Positions 25,863-39,836 are shown, counted from the stretch's first letter. The stretch is DNA of 64,000 nt from Nephromyces sp. MM_2019 (GCA_015657535.1 JADHZB010001695.1:58799-122798), one strand, 5' to 3'. Notes: generated from the sequence alone by a model not told the origin. Numbers and translations: made by a program.

Positions 25863-27330
25863 TCAATTAAGCCTATTTTCATCACAAGCTGAAAATGGTG
25901 AAAAAATCTCAAAAGAAAATGAGATTTTCGTTCTCCATCTGTGAGAAAGTGATATCCAGTGCATTATTCTTAGCCAATCCCTTAATTTTTCCCACATAAA
26001 TGGTTCACCGTGGTATCTGAGAAAATTTTATTCAAAGATTGTATGCATATACAAGTGTTTATATTTGGCTGATTTACTTTGTGAAAAGGCAGTTCTTAAA
26101 CATAAGATAGTGTTTTAAAATATATGAAGGTAGTGGGTAAGGTGTAAGGGGACTGTTAAATAATATGTAAAAATAAAGTAGGCCATACTATATAATGTGT
26201 GTTAAGTATAAAAGGTGAGCTGTAAAGTTAATGTCTAGGCTGAAAATATAAGGGCTCGTGTGCTTAAATAAAAAATTGGCTTAAGTGTCTAAGTTAACAG
26301 TTAAATGAAATATATCTATACTTACTTAACAATACGATCGATAAGATTCGTTTTTTGTTTAAATATGGATAGCTTTGACAGCCTTGAAAAATTTCGGAAT
26401 TTTCCGTAACCAACAAAGTAGAGAGTTGGATATTCACTAACTTCCAACTCATCACACAGTGCTTTGTGTTCAGCATTCAGTTTGCAATTAAATTGAGTTA
26501 TAAGTAATGAATTCGCATCCCTTGACTCGAAAAATCGTGCTAATTGGTCACACAGTGCTACCATATGTCTGAGAAGAAGAAATTTATGTTTAAAAATGGA
26601 ATTTGATTAGTTATGGTAAATATTTATATTTATTAGGAAAATTGAATCATTCGAAGTGTATTGTCAATGTTTCGGGTCACAAAATTCAATGATTAAAAAG
26701 AATTAATAGTGGTAAGTAAGATTATAAAAATAGTGTGAGCAAATACATTAGTGATAGATAAGCCCGTATGTATGTATGAGCTCGTGTATGTTTACGCTTG
26801 TAGCTTTTATGTATGTGCTTATATGCCTATCCTTATATACATGTATAATTAGGTTGTGCTTGCTTATCTATATATATATATAAATATATAGGTCCAGGTG
26901 TATTTATATGTGTGTACCTATAAAAAGAGCCAAAGGGTGAATAAAAATGAATCAGGAGGTCATTTTCCCATTTATTCAGGTGTCGTTTTAGATCTGATGC
27001 CGATAATTCAATAGTATTGATACCAGCTTTATTCGAACTTAGTTGATTAAGATCTAAAGTGTGAAATATCAGAGATGGTTAAATAAGGTTTGCATTTAAG
27101 TTATGAAAAATGTCTATATGGATTTGTGAATATGTTTAAATTTGTGTAAATTATAAGTTTGGACAGTGTATAGCGATGTTTGGTGGTTGATTTAAGCGGA
27201 TTAAAAGCTGTGGGCGAAATGTTTAATTTATTATCATGTTTTTACCTCCTACTGCTGAAACATATAAGGATTTGTTCAAAATGAGATGAATGAAAAAGTA
27301 TATCAAGATAATCTTGAATTGTAGCCACAT
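25863..27330 (-). CDS. Secreted/ER thioredoxin-fold protein lacking the CXXC site (~205 aa)
   Basis: Five exons: 27330-27246, 27053-26918, 26568-26326 and 26016-25863 (four coding blocks in the core model; the last ends at TGA 25865-25863), all in phase. Exon 1 encodes a signal peptide: 'MWLQFKIILIYFFIHLIL' then a polar stretch. Exon 2 ends with 'NDLLIHFYSPFGSF', the beta-strand that normally leads to the CxxC active site ('..v.FyapWCghC'); here the position reads SPFGSF with no cysteine. Exon 3 carries the second half of the fold: 'FNCKLNAEHKALCDELEV' and 'SEYPTLYFVGYGKF', the conserved cis-Pro strand of PDI/thioredoxin domains. The tail 'YHGEPFMWEKLRDWLR' follows. The protein is therefore PDI-like but probably redox-inactive, acting as a chaperone or binding domain (inference). 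No KDEL-type signal is visible. The 3' end is the least certain part. Confidence 0.7.
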
Positions 27331-28164
27331 TTTCAAACTTGATATTTCTATGTCCCCCGAGTTATTATTCCTATTGCTTCACACATCCAATATAGCTTAA
27401 TATTTTGAAGTAGTAAGGATCATGTATATTGATAAATAAATCATAAAAGTGAGGTATCACTATTGGCAAAATTTGAAAAAGATAAGCTAGTTATTTACTT
27501 CAAGGATTTCAATAGAGAAGAATTCCAGTGTTTTGTGGCTAATAATAAAAAAATGAGTCACATTTCAATTATTCGCAACTATATTGATGGTTATGACTTG
27601 TTAATCAAACTCCCACTTAAATCTTTATGTCAGAGTCATAAATTAAGTTAAATTTACATGAACCTTTATAATACATATTTAAGTGTGCTTTTTCAAAGTC
27701 ATTTTTGCTATTTTCAGCTTATAGTTTTTTATTTTTATTCATTTTATTTCTTTTGTATGTTTTACTAAAAATTTCTATACTTTGTACATTTGGATTTAAG
27801 ATATCAGCTTATATAAGATTCAATTAAAACAACTATTTTTTATCCAAGAGCACAAAATTTTAAATTTTAAATTGTTTCATAATTTGAATTACCCTTTGAT
27901 TTATATTCCATTGAATAAATATTTGTATGTATTGCATACACTATATAAATTTAAAAAAGTATATTATTATAAAAAATTAAAATTTGGTAGAAAGCGCGTT
28001 GTTTGATTTCTATAAAGTTTTGGAGAAAAAATATCTTTGTATTGATAAATAGTAGATCAGTAATGGCGTTTTAATTCGGAGTTTTTATATTATCCCATTT
28101 AATGAACTCTTTGAGAATTCTGTTGAAGCTAAGTTTGCTACAAAAGTCTCAGGAAAGTTGTGAA
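27331..28164. other. Intergenic between tandem minus-strand genes, 0.8 kb
   Basis: AT-rich. A plus-strand open stretch (about 27440-27651, ending 'LPLKSLCQSHKLS') has balanced composition but no ATG near its start and no convincing neighbouring exon, so it is not called as a gene. Confidence 0.35.
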
Positions 28165-29913
28165 TCATTCATTCTCTTCTATATCATTTTCTCTGTGTCT
28201 CATATCACATGTAAAAGGTATTATGACTATACCAGGCTTCCCATTAGCATTGATCCATCTTCCAAGCCTTTGCTCCTTTCCTATAGCTAAATATAAACTT
28301 CCATGGTATTTGGACCCTACTAAGGACCCATGAACTTGGATTTGAGAAACACACCCTTCAACAGAAATCCTTTGTTTTGTTAGTTCAACTAAAATAGTTG
28401 ACTTTTTCTTTGGTGATTCTTCAATTCGATGAGCCCACCAGAACTTTATATAGCCATCATAGCTACCCGATATTAAAAGATCTGAATTAGGAATGGCGGA
28501 TAATGCTGTGATCCATCCATTGTGTGCCTTAAGCTGTGTAAAGAGTGGTTTACGATTATTAAAATTCCATAGCGTTATTGTTCCTTCTTGATTACCAGTT
28601 ACAAAATACTGCTTATTTAGCATTGTACAGGTGTCAATTGGGCATAGTGGGTGCTTAAAAATAAAGTGCGTTTCTTCTCGAATCTGATATGAAGGAATTT
28701 AATTGAGAAGTGATGTGAAATTGGTTTGTGATTAATTAGAATATCGGTTCTAAAGAGTAGATGATGTATTTTCTCATTTCTTAAGAAAAGTTTTTATATA
28801 TATGGGTAACTATTTCCATTAATGGTTTACTAGATTGAAAGATTCGTAAAATCTTGATCTAAAATCAAATTTTATTGTGTTTTAATAAATTACCTTCCAT
28901 AAACGCGCGCTTCCATCTTCAGCAACCGTAAGTGGGCGATTATTGGTTGAAATGTCAACAGATAGAATGCCACCAGTGTGGCCGTAAAGCGTATTTATGT
29001 AGGAAAGAGTGCGTAGGCTCCAAAGTTTTACCGTGTTATCAAGAGAAGTTGTGATAAGTTGATCAAATTCTGAACGTGGTTCGGCAATTATACCAGTAAT
29101 GGAGCCACGATGACCTAAAAGCGAAGGTTTAAATATGAAAGTTAATAGAAGAAAGACTTTATGCTAGAAATTGAGGTGTTAACCTTTAAGTGTAGCAATG
29201 AGCCCGCTTTTAGAGCCCAAAAGTCTACAGTCCCAAACATGAATAACATTATCAGTTCCGCCAGAGCACAATAGATGTTGAAATTCCTCAATACCACAAC
29301 ATAGTGATAAGATATCTTTGGTAGGTCCATATTCAGGGTTTGTGGCCTTTTCTATGCAAACTAATTTTCGATTGGCATTTAGATCCCATCGGATTATCGA
29401 ACTATCCTTCGCTGCCGAATAGAGGATATCGGTTTGAGGCTGATTTTGGTAGTGTGGAGGAATAGCGATGGAAGTTGCTGAAGCTTTATGACCTCTTTTA
29501 AAAACATTTGGCTGAAATTCAATGCTACCTATGTTACTCAGGGTAGGGATGTTGGAATATGATTGGGGAGGATCAAGAATTGGTGTATAAAAGCTAGGAG
29601 GCAATGCCTCCGAAATATCTCCTGAGGGAGCATCTTCATCAAGCAAACCAAGGTCTTCAAGGTAATTCTTGGCTACACGAAGCCGCCTCTCTTCTGCTGG
29701 TAAATCTAAGAAATCATCATCATCTTCATTATCTTTCATTCCGTTCGAAGGCCCTTCTTTAGCCAAGAAGTCTCCACTTTTTTTATTTGTGAATACTTGA
29801 TCATCATCATCGGATGAAAGAATCTCTTCATCCCAATTTGTAGGCTTTTTAGATTTTCTTTCAGTACCTTCCCTACCTCGCTTAGGAGGTGCTAGTTTAC
29901 GTTTACTTGACAT
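28165..29913 (-). CDS. RRP9: U3 snoRNP WD40 protein RRP9 (U3-55K) (~489 aa)
   Basis: Three exons: 29913-29184, 29114-28894 and 28683-28165, in phase. The N-terminus is basic and acidic ('KRKLAPPKRGREG', then an Asp-rich run), typical of a nucleolar protein. Next comes 'EERRLRVAKNYLEDLGLL', the RRP9 signature ('qekRlRlAK.YLe.l') before the propeller. WD40 blades follow: 'AKDSSIIRWDL', 'SGGTDNVIHVWD', 'GHRGSITGI', 'TSLDNTVKLWSLRTLSYI', 'AEDGSARLW', 'TGNQEGTITLW' and 'SGSYDGYIKFWWA'. The C-terminal 'LAIGKEQRLGRW' matches the RRP9 'G.EhRLGRWw' blade. RRP9 binds U3 snoRNA within the SSU processome and is needed for 18S rRNA maturation in the nucleolus. Length and motif order fit the family well. 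Confidence 0.92.
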
Positions 29914-30850
29914 TGAGAAGATATAGTAATCAGTAATTGCTATATCGAATTTAGTTTCTGTCTTAATTTCTACTCCAGTACAGCCTAGTTAGAACTTGTA
30001 ACTAATCATTTATTAATAAGTTGACATTTAAATCCGACCTATCTAGAACATTTATGTAACTATTCATCTTGCTGGCTCTATCAAAGTGTGTTGTCTAGTT
30101 TGTGATTTGTACTGAAACTTGCTTTCCAATTTTGCTTGGTTTTGACTTCTTGCCTAAATTTAATTCAAATTTTAAAATTTTCTTAACTCTAGTGTGATTT
30201 TATAATTATGGGTCAAAGGCAAGAACAAAAGGCTTATTTTAAAATGTTTAAATTAAAGCATTTGTTTTTTTCTAAAAAATCCAAGATACTTTTTACTAAC
30301 AATAGTTTACTTTTATGCTTGTATGCATTTTAGAGTCACGCCTCATTCGTGTAGTATATTTCTAACCTTGAATTCTATTTAGTCAAGGAATATAATTGAG
30401 CTAGAATAAACTATATATAAGTTAGTTACCTATGTGTGACCTCTTAATCATTTAAATATTGAAAAAAATTATCATATTATTTTTTGAATTATTTTAGCTA
30501 TTACATCCTTTTTAAAGAATGAATGGAGAAAAATAAGTGTAAAGTATTTTAAGAAATCAGTTGCTTATAATATCCGATTCAAATAATTTTGTTACAATGC
30601 TATTATAGTAATTCAAACAAGTTCTAATCTTGTAAATTGATCAGCAAAAAATTATAAATGTCATCATATAATGAATTCATTTAATAATATTTAAGAGATA
30701 TGTGTTGTAGCCGGTTGGATTTACTTGCAGTGGTATTGGATAGCTTAAATATTTAATTAAAAACTAACCAAAGAGCCTATTAAAAAATCATTCTGATAGA
30801 ACTAGTTAAACCCATTGTTCGTAAACTAATTGAGACTCTTGTAAAGTTCC
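29914..30850. other. Intergenic, 0.94 kb
   Basis: AT-rich spacer between tandem minus-strand genes; nothing recognised. It would hold the RRP9 promoter and the 3' flank of the large helical-protein gene. Confidence 0.5.
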
Positions 30851-33800
30851 TTATTCTTCATCATTGGTGGTCTGATTTCGAAATTGCATATCACTCTCAA
30901 TAATCTTTTGCAGTGAGATCTCTAGCATTTTTATGTTTTCAAAATGTTTTTCAGATGCAAGATTTGGAGTTGTTTTGATCTTTTCATGCAATATCTTGAT
31001 ATGGTTAATGAAGGCTGATTAAGGTAGGCAAAATTGTATGTAGTAATGCTATTTTTAAAGATAGTTGCAATGACTTTACGTTCTATCAAAAATATATGAA
31101 TAAGCTACTTTAAAAGAAAAATTCAATGAGTTCTGTTCTTTATAGTTTGTAATAATTATCAAATAGTAATAAGGATCGCAACCTACAAGATATTTTAGTT
31201 ATTGTTTATGGTGAAAATTTTATTTCTTGAAATGTGTTCTAATTTTATGGTCAAAATAAAAAATGGTTAATAACTAAATGATTACAATAAACTGTCTTAA
31301 CCAGCTGAGCTATGTAGCTTGATTATTATATACTTAATTGCTAAATTGGCTTACTCAAAGTAAGTGCCGCAAGGCTAGGATAGGTGTAGTAGAGGATGGA
31401 CATGGTGGGTATAACATCTTGGACAAAGATTTGCACTGGCTCAACTGATAGATGTTTTAATAAATTGTTTTTTTGTGGTTAGTCAATTTCATTTTATCAT
31501 TTCATAATATTGTCAAATTATCAAAATATCAAAGTAATTGTGATACTATTAAAATTGTTGAAGGTTTGAAAAGATGAAAACTCTTGTTAAAATTAGATGG
31601 GTTATGACACTTATTTTTGATAAGAATCTTACATATGCAATTGAAATTTCAGGAAAAATGTCGAAATGGTTACTAAATTACCTGAAAAAGAATTTTGTAG
31701 GGCCTCCAGGAAGAAGCTATTTACAGTTTCAGCACAGTAAATTGGGTCAGAGTTGTTTGCATCACCTTGTTGGCTATGTTCGCGGAAGTCACATATGATA
31801 ACAACGAGACATTTGATATAGAAAGCACAGCGTTGAGATGGGGATATAGGTTTCAAACTTGGGTGAAGATTGTTTCTCATTATTTCAGGGATGGTGAGCC
31901 CAGTATAATAGCTATAATTATAATTTTGGGGGTCAGATGCTCAAAAAATTCTAATTTAATAATAATTTTATTTAATTATATAATACCTTTCGTCAGAAGA
32001 ATCTTTCTGTGCCCAAAGTGTCTTGATAGTTCCTGCAAGGTATTTCGTGAGCATGGGGAGTAGTGCTTCACTTTGAGAAAGGTTTAAGCAAATAGAGGAT
32101 AGACCAGGTGAGTTAAATCCGTGGTGGAATAACTCAGATAAAACGCTTGGCCTATGTGAGCTGAGTTGGTCAATAAATGCACACAATAAAGTCTCAGGGA
32201 AATTGGGGTATTTTGGATATTTTTGGAGCTCAATCAGGAGTTGTATGATTGAAATTTCCTAATAAAAAGAGGTGTATATCGAATAGGGACCATTAAGAAG
32301 CTTATGGAGAAATTTCTTAATAATAAATTTCTTAGGAAAAAGTAATTTTAAGGGAAAAATTATTAGCTTCAAGTTTTTCAAGGTTATGTATAAAATTTTA
32401 CAAAGAACAAATTATTTCAACTATATAAAAGTTGTGTTTAAATATGAAGTTACCTGTAGTGATAAGATGTGATCCCGTACAATTGAAGGTGCTTGAGTTT
32501 GATCACTCATTGGAGGACCAAGCTGTATATACATTTCAAGTTTGAATAAAAGTAGTAATAAGCTCTGTTGTAGCATCCTATATTGATTTCAAGGATAGAT
32601 ATGTGTAATGAAATTACAAAATATGAGCTGCTAAAAGTAAGAATATATCAAGTAGAGAATTGATTTCTCAAATAATATAACGTTTGTTTTGTATTATATA
32701 TTCCTTCCATAAATATAAGTAGTTAAATGGAGGATGTGATAAGTTTATATATCTTTTTTATTATATTTCTAAATAAAAGCATTATAGAATGACAAACTTA
32801 CCCAATTGAAAAAAGCCTAGATAAAATCGTCAAAGGTGTCTTCAGTAGAAGGTTGACTGGGCTAATAGAAAAATCATTGTTAGAAAATGAAATCAAAACT
32901 TAATATATATTTAAAATTTATATAAAACGTATATAATGAATTATAACAACGATAAAAGTGTATCTAGAACATAGTAAATGTAGATTCATTATTTATTGAG
33001 CATTCAATGTATAAGTAGGGCTATAAATTAAAAAATAGTATTACTTTTGTAGGAGCCCCATATATTCATCATGGAGTTCAATGTGGCCTTTTGTCTTTTT
33101 TGAGATTAGTATAAGGAGCTCAATAATACAATTGGAAGTAACTAGTGGCTCAATATAAGTATAGATGTTCCACTGCTCGATAATAGCTTTTGTATCCTCT
33201 AATAACTCGTTCTCGAATAATCTAAGACAAGTGGAATTGTGGAATGTGTGCTATAATAGAGTTCAATGTATATAAAATTTAAATTATACGATTTAATCTT
33301 GTTAGGAATATATTAAAAATGAATTATTTTATTGGAGTGACGAACAGTGGCAAACGGGAAAAGGCAAATTTGCAAATTTCTTGGACATTGGTATAATAAG
33401 AAGACAACGACGATGTTCCCATTTCCAGCATATACCTGAGTAAAGCAAAAAAATAACTATTAAAATTTAGGTTGCTTTTTTACTAGTTATATATTAATAG
33501 AAATCAATGAGATAATTAGGTTATGAAGAGCTGAACCATGCTAACTCACATATCAAGGGGGTCCATAATGGTAATTGCATCCTTGAAATGTGTAAATGGT
33601 TCATTTAATGTAGTCTTTGTTGTCAAATTGAATGATGAAAAAATGGATAATTCACTTAGGCACTTGAGTGAAATATTTATAAATTCTGGTGCAAAGTGGC
33701 TTGCTAATAAAGGACTATAATTGAGTATAAATATTCATGAGAATGAGCTTAATGGGTGTGTGATTTATATATAATCACTTTTTTGTGTGTGCAAGAGATT

Positions 33801-36800
33801 CAGTTTAATTATTGTGTTTAAGAAAATAGATATACCTGCATAATATAAATCGTGTTGCAGAAAACCATGGTAAACGATGAATAGTCCGTAGGAAGCGAAT
33901 CTCAGAAGCTTAAAAAGAAAATGGGGATAGCTTGTTCGGATGAATAGTTACTATTAATGATATTTATATATAATTATAAGCTTTGATAGTATGAGAAGAA
34001 TAGGTGATAAAAATCAAATTATAGTACATTGTTCTAGCAAGATTACCCATAAATATAGGGAGAGAATGAATTGATGCTACGATATACAAGTAAAACGCAA
34101 TGCGTAGGCTGTCTTCATTTTCAGATTTGTAATTGGCTTGTCTTGTTTTGAATAAAGGTTGCAGGGTCTCTAGTGGTGTATGGATATTAGTAGGAAGTTT
34201 GAACTTATGTTTTGTTGCCCTTTCAAAGAGATCTTTATACTCCTGTTTAAATGTTGTATAATACAAATTGACGATGTTATTTCATGTCCAATATAGTATA
34301 CACACACAAGATGATGATAAAATTATCTTAAGTATACAATATAATACATACACCCACAATAAATTGACAGAGAATTAAAGAATAGAGGTTTAGATCTTTT
34401 AACAAAGCTTAGTATACAGGGCTAAAGATTATACAATATATAAAACACAACTTAAAACATACAAAATACAACATATAATATATAATATGTTATGTAGGAG
34501 CTCCTGAAAGATGTTTATTCTTCAATTTTTTCAAGTTAGCTACTTATCATTTGAAATCTATCAAAATCTTATGGAGATTGGACACACCAATATAGAGATA
34601 AGGCCATAATCAACTGTTTGGGAAGAACTAATAATTTCACAGAAATTATGACATATAGAAATCCATTGATGAATCAAACGAAAAGCATGTGAAGGTGAGG
34701 GTGATATAGATATAGTTGTCACATCTGGATAACACTCGTCAGGCTTGGAGTTAAGGTAAAATGTTATGTACGTACACATTTCCTCGGTAATAGTCCAAAT
34801 TATGTTGTATACAATTTGCATCTGTGAGGAGCGCATGGTGTTATTCTGAACTTGAGATGTGTGTTCTGATGGCTTCTGTATATTCAAATAATTTAAAGAA
34901 TATCGGGAATTTGATTGAATATAGTGAGGTGTTTGAGTGTATATGATATGAGCATTAAAAATTTTAAAATATTAAAAATGCATACATAATTATAATAAAA
35001 TTATATGGTTTTGTATATAGAACTTAGGCTTTGTTGCTTAGAAGTAATTTGTCTCAGAGAAAGAATTGAGGTTTAGATTTGATACAAATTACAAGTCTAA
35101 AAGTTCTTATCTAAGTAGGTAAACTATGTAGACAATATTTATTAATATTTATGTAAGAATTCTAACTAAGAGGGTAGTTAAGATTGACGAAAAACTCGCT
35201 ACAAAAACATCGATTGTGAGCCAATTACAAAACAATGAATAATTTTGTAAATTAAATATCATGATATCTAGTTGTTTAGGTGTAACCTCTCCTTCGATCT
35301 GACATTAAGTAAGCATTGGATGATTGTAATTATTGTATAATAAACAGTGATTTCAAAAGAGGCTGTAATTCATGTGTAATTTAATAAATAACTATTATCA
35401 TAAGGAATTGATAAGTGAAAAGTGCTATTGTATAAAAGAGGGCTTATAGAGAAAAATATTTTTTGTGTATAATAGAATATTCACATGCAAGAGGTAAACC
35501 TAATTTGATGATATATAAATTTGAGGACCTTTATAGTTCATGGGTTTATCATTTATGCAAGTGTGTATTTATAGTAAAAAAACCTGTTTCTGGATCAGAT
35601 ACTTGGTTTCAACAATCTTTTTCAATGCATCAAGTAGCAAAGAGTTTGTTATGTAGGGTTGAGAATGTGTTAATACGCAAAAACATACAGAAATAATTTC
35701 ATTATGATGTTGTTTGGCTTTAAGTGTTTCCAACAACACATATGGGAAGCTTGCCTGAGAATTTATATAATTGAGGTAATAAATAGAAATTGTTTATTGA
35801 AAAGACCTTTTTATACATGAGGGATAAATAGATTAATGTGCCTAAACACGCATTCCCTCAATAAGATTGAAATAGGCATATTTAAAATAGTTTATTATCT
35901 AATTTTGAAAATTTATTAAAATTACTTCAAGTTCTTGTACTAGAAGTTGAGGTAGTGAATTTATTCTTAACAAGCCGAGGTATATAGAAATAGAGATGAT
36001 GATGGACTGAGAAGAAAAATATCATCGAAATTTTATTTTTGGAATAGTAAGCTTTAATAAATATTTTGGGAACTATGTATAAGAAAAAGATAACTCAATC
36101 AAGAAATTGTAATGTTTGCATTAGAAAGGAGTTTTAGGCAAATAGAAGAATGTGCTTTGTGATATTATAAGCTTAAATGGTTGTGTTATAATATGAAAAA
36201 ATTAGAATGTGATACAAAAGACTTAATTACCATTTCCATAGTGAGATTCATAGTTAATATATTGTTTTTAGCCTAAAGAAAAAATTATTATATATATTTT
36301 GAACTTTAAATCTGACATAAACACATCTGAGAAATAGGTAAATTTTTGTAAAGGAAATTCTTTAACTACTAGAAAATTAAATTCACATATAAATGTGTAC
36401 ATATATAAGTAATCTAATTTACACATACAAAAGTATGCAGGTTTATTGGGACTTTGATTTATAGAACCCTTTATATACATATTTTTACATATGTAAACTT
36501 GCACCCAAGTATAAACTATTCATTAAAGGTTTAATATCTACAAACCTCGTCATCTTTATTGTAGCTTAAAGTTGCAATAAATTTTTTCTCAAAGAATTCA
36601 AATTTCTCAGAAAGTGAGGATGGTGTATCTACAGTCCGTTTTATATTTGAAACAGACTTTCTTTTTGAGTTGATTATGTGATAGTGATAAGTTATCAAAC
36701 ATTGGATTAAGAACTCGAGCGTTTGAGCTGAAATTGTAAGGGGATAAAATCATGTAATCTTTTATAATATATCATGGAATATAGAGTGTAATATTACGTC

Positions 36801-38512
36801 TTGTAAGTATATGATCCTTAAGAGAATCCCATAATTTTTCCAAATTGATTGTGTGTATAAGACCAGCAATATCAAGTAAGTTGTAATGAGATTGTGCCTT
36901 AGTTAGGTCCAAAGTTAAGGGTAGAAGTTGATAAGCTATAAAAATAAAAGTCAAATAAATATGGCCAATAGATCGAAGAGGAGCAAAATTTTATTAACAA
37001 GTTTTGAGGTGAAATGGATCGAGATTTTTTAAAAATGTAAATGCTATGTTGATATATAAGAGATATAAAGTATATTCTAATTAAATAACCATGTGAAAGG
37101 CTTATTGTTTTTATTGAGAATAGGGTATGGAATAGTTGATGTTGCTTGGAAGGCAAAAGATAATAGATCGGAATGAGAAGGTTGAAGACGAAAGCCAAAT
37201 CCGAAGTTTTATTTGGTTTGTGATCAATTAGGACCTTACACAACTTTATGAGGGAGTTTGTCATCTGGTTTTTCAGTGGTTGGATAAGAGGATTGGGATA
37301 TATATAAGACTCCAATTTAAATAATTTAAGTATCAACTAAATTTTGGAGAATAAAAATTTTGAGTTTTAAGCAATTAGCCTTCAAACAACTTAATGAAAA
37401 GTGGTATATTCAAGAAATGTTTGTTAGTACCTAATTTTTGAAATTTTTATATCTATGATTTTCAAGTATATAAATTATGCTTACAAATACCTGATTGGCC
37501 ATATCTTGGGAGTTAAGGTTTAGGAATATGTTGACTAGGCAATCCTCATGCCTCCAAGTGTATAGTAGATCTTGTTTGAATGAGTTTGGTATAGGTGATA
37601 GTAAATGATTTTGTGAATAAAATGAAGAAGTCAGTGATAGTTCAGGTGTCAACTTTGGTTGAATGTGATGTGCATAAAACCAATCAATATATAGGCAGTA
37701 AAACAAGAAGAATAAGATTGGATCATCGCTCTGTAATGTCTGAGAATTGTTTAAAAAATAGTTCAAAGAATTCTTCAGTTCATTAATTAATTTTTGATCG
37801 CTTCTATCGGTTTCCTCTTCTATTTTTACCATTGTGTTTTGTGTGCCATTTTCTTTAACTTGGGATTGTTTGAATTCATTACTCATGAAGAATTCATGTG
37901 CCTTGGAATATAAAAATGGTAGAATTATTGGTATGAATATAGGGAACATATTCGACCATTGTAAGCTTGGAAAAGTGGTATTTTTGTTATTCCTGAAGGC
38001 AATTGCTTGTACATCCCGAATCAGGTTAAAAACTAACGGATATAGCCAATCCATCTAATAAATTATATAAATTATCAATTAGGCTAAAAAGAGAGGATTA
38101 TATAATAACCAAATCTTACATTGACCGGAGAATCAGGCATTGAATTAGCTATCCGTATATGGTTTTTACTATTCTCATTTTTCAGGATTTTATCATAGGG
38201 TGATCTATTCGCCTCTAAGTGATTGAATAATTCATCAAAATTAATTATTGATAGCAGATGGTCAACAACTATTTCTAGGGAAGGACACAAGTCTTTCAAG
38301 CAAGTGTGAACTGATTGGGGAGGTGATTGATAGGATCGTTTCCATTTGCAAAGTAGAGGTAAAATTCTTAATCTTGTTCTGGTATTGGTTTTTGAGAGAG
38401 TTAGAAAGTCCTTAAATTCTGTTAGTATGAGCAAGTCCGATAGTGTCGTCCTGGAGTAGTCAGGTTGAGGGGAAGCAGGTGGAGAGGCGCGACTCTTCAT
38501 ATTATTGGCCAT
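30851..38512 (-). CDS. Large all-helical (alpha-solenoid-like) protein, unassigned (~1241 aa, 20 exons)
   Basis: Exons: 38512-38120, 38054-37491, 37336-37090, 36935-36798, 36727-36546, 36272-36231, 36006-35926, 35754-35584, 34875-34588, 34242-34047, 33908-33836, 33714-33550, 33435-33342, 33250-33045, 32861-32802, 32577-32454, 32258-31987, 31857-31682, 31444-31355 and 31014-30851 (TAA 30853-30851). Every junction is in phase, which is strong evidence for one gene. The protein is Leu/Ile-rich amphipathic helices throughout ('LSDLLILTEFKDFLTLSK', 'LLLDALKKIVETKYLI', 'EISIIQLLIELQKYPKY'), with no signal peptide and no convincing TM run. The pattern suggests a HEAT/ARM-type solenoid, as in karyopherins, nucleoporins or transcription-complex scaffolds, but I recognise no family-defining motif and do not assign one. 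The 708-base intron 35583-34876 could hide another in-phase exon. An alternative donor would lengthen exon 2 by two codons. Confidence 0.72.
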
Positions 38513-39836
38513 TGATAGTGGAATTTAATAGAGCCCCCCAAATTTGGATTGAGAATTGCTTAGTAAAATTAAAAACAGCTTTAAAGCTGCTCGAGATAAA
38601 AACAGTAAGTTTGGCCAGATCTAAGTTGAAATGTGTTCATTATTCGATCGACTTAATTCAGAGAAATAGAATAAGATACTTCAAAAAAGCTTCCTTTTAA
38701 ATGATGTTTTAGTGGGTGTGAAATTTATTGAAGAGTCCTTCCTATTCCCTAGTTCACTATAAAATGGACGAATTAATTTAACATCATAAAAATTCTAAGC
38801 TTAGTAAAGCCAAACTCATTACAGGCTTTCCTTTTTATGGTAAATTGGGTAACTCTTTTCTGTGGTACCAATTGAGTTGATTTCAGAGTTAATTCTTGGA
38901 GCATATACTCAACTTGACTTGATAGTGGAACAAATCGAATTTATATCATAATTCCATATGAAATAGATGAATGGAATATTTCAAGCAAGGTTGTTTTTAC
39001 ATTCATAAATACAATTGTGTGTGAGCCTATGAAAATTATTCGTTTCTACTATCAATTATTGTTTTTACGTATTGATGAGATCAGAAACAGGTTTTATTGA
39101 TATATTGTAAATATTTGAAAATTTTAAAAGTAAAGTAACTTTCTTATTTAACTTAAAATACCAAAAATTGAGCTGGCTTAAAACCGAAAATTTTTTTTAA
39201 CTAATGAGATTCTACTCTGATTAGGACAAGTTTCTCTTTGAAAGGAAAAAATAACCTATATCAGTATGGTTCCGATTCTAATTATCTGTTGTTTATGCTT
39301 AACTTATATGCTGAGGTAAACTACTTTGAGATTGAAAAAGTAGGAAATTATTTCCACAATAAATGTTTCTAAACTATTGTTGAGTAGAGCAAGTTGGTGT
39401 ATTATTCAAGAGTAAAATCAATTGTTGAAAAAGGGTAAGGATGTGTTTGAGATAGAGGCCTTCATATTTTAAACAACAGGAATCTTACTACTATCAAGTG
39501 ATTAACACAATTGTGGATTGAAAAAAAGCTTTCACGTCTGAATAAGCTCAATATAAACTGAACGAAGTTTTTTCATTATAAATCTCAAAAATTTAACAAG
39601 CCTTTATGGGTAGGTAGATGATACCTTTATAATGTTTATATTACATGAAGATAATAATAGACAATCATAATTGCTTATGAAATCAGCTAAGATAATACTT
39701 TTCCACCTTTCAAGAAAATCGGGTACTAATGTTTCCAACTTTATTTGAGAAACGCTTCTTTATGGGATGCTAATGCCTACATAAAAAATTTGGAATAATT
39801 TTTCAAATCCAGTTTGCTTAACATATTTAGTTTACA
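38513..39836. other. Divergent intergenic region (putative bidirectional promoter), 1.3 kb
   Basis: This spacer separates the 5' end of the minus-strand helical-protein gene from the 5' end of the plus-strand YGGT gene. It is AT-rich without repeats. Both promoters should lie here (inference from orientation only). Confidence 0.45.

Noticed and set aside
27440..27651. Plus-strand open stretch with protein-like composition, ending 'LPLKSLCQSHKLS'
   Set aside because: It has no nearby ATG start, no convincing partner exon and no homology I recognise. It is left as a possible exon only.
31180..31317. A tRNA-like A box on the minus strand (TAGCTCAGCTGG near 31300-31312) with a GGTTGCGATCC-like word about 130 bases on
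   Set aside because: The B-box-like word is a poor match, the acceptor ends do not pair, and no anticodon arm can be drawn. The A-box match falls between exons 19 and 20 of the helical-protein gene.
31574..32063. Plus-strand ORFs of 74 and 98 codons
   Set aside because: They are antisense shadows of exons 17 and 18 of the minus-strand helical-protein gene.
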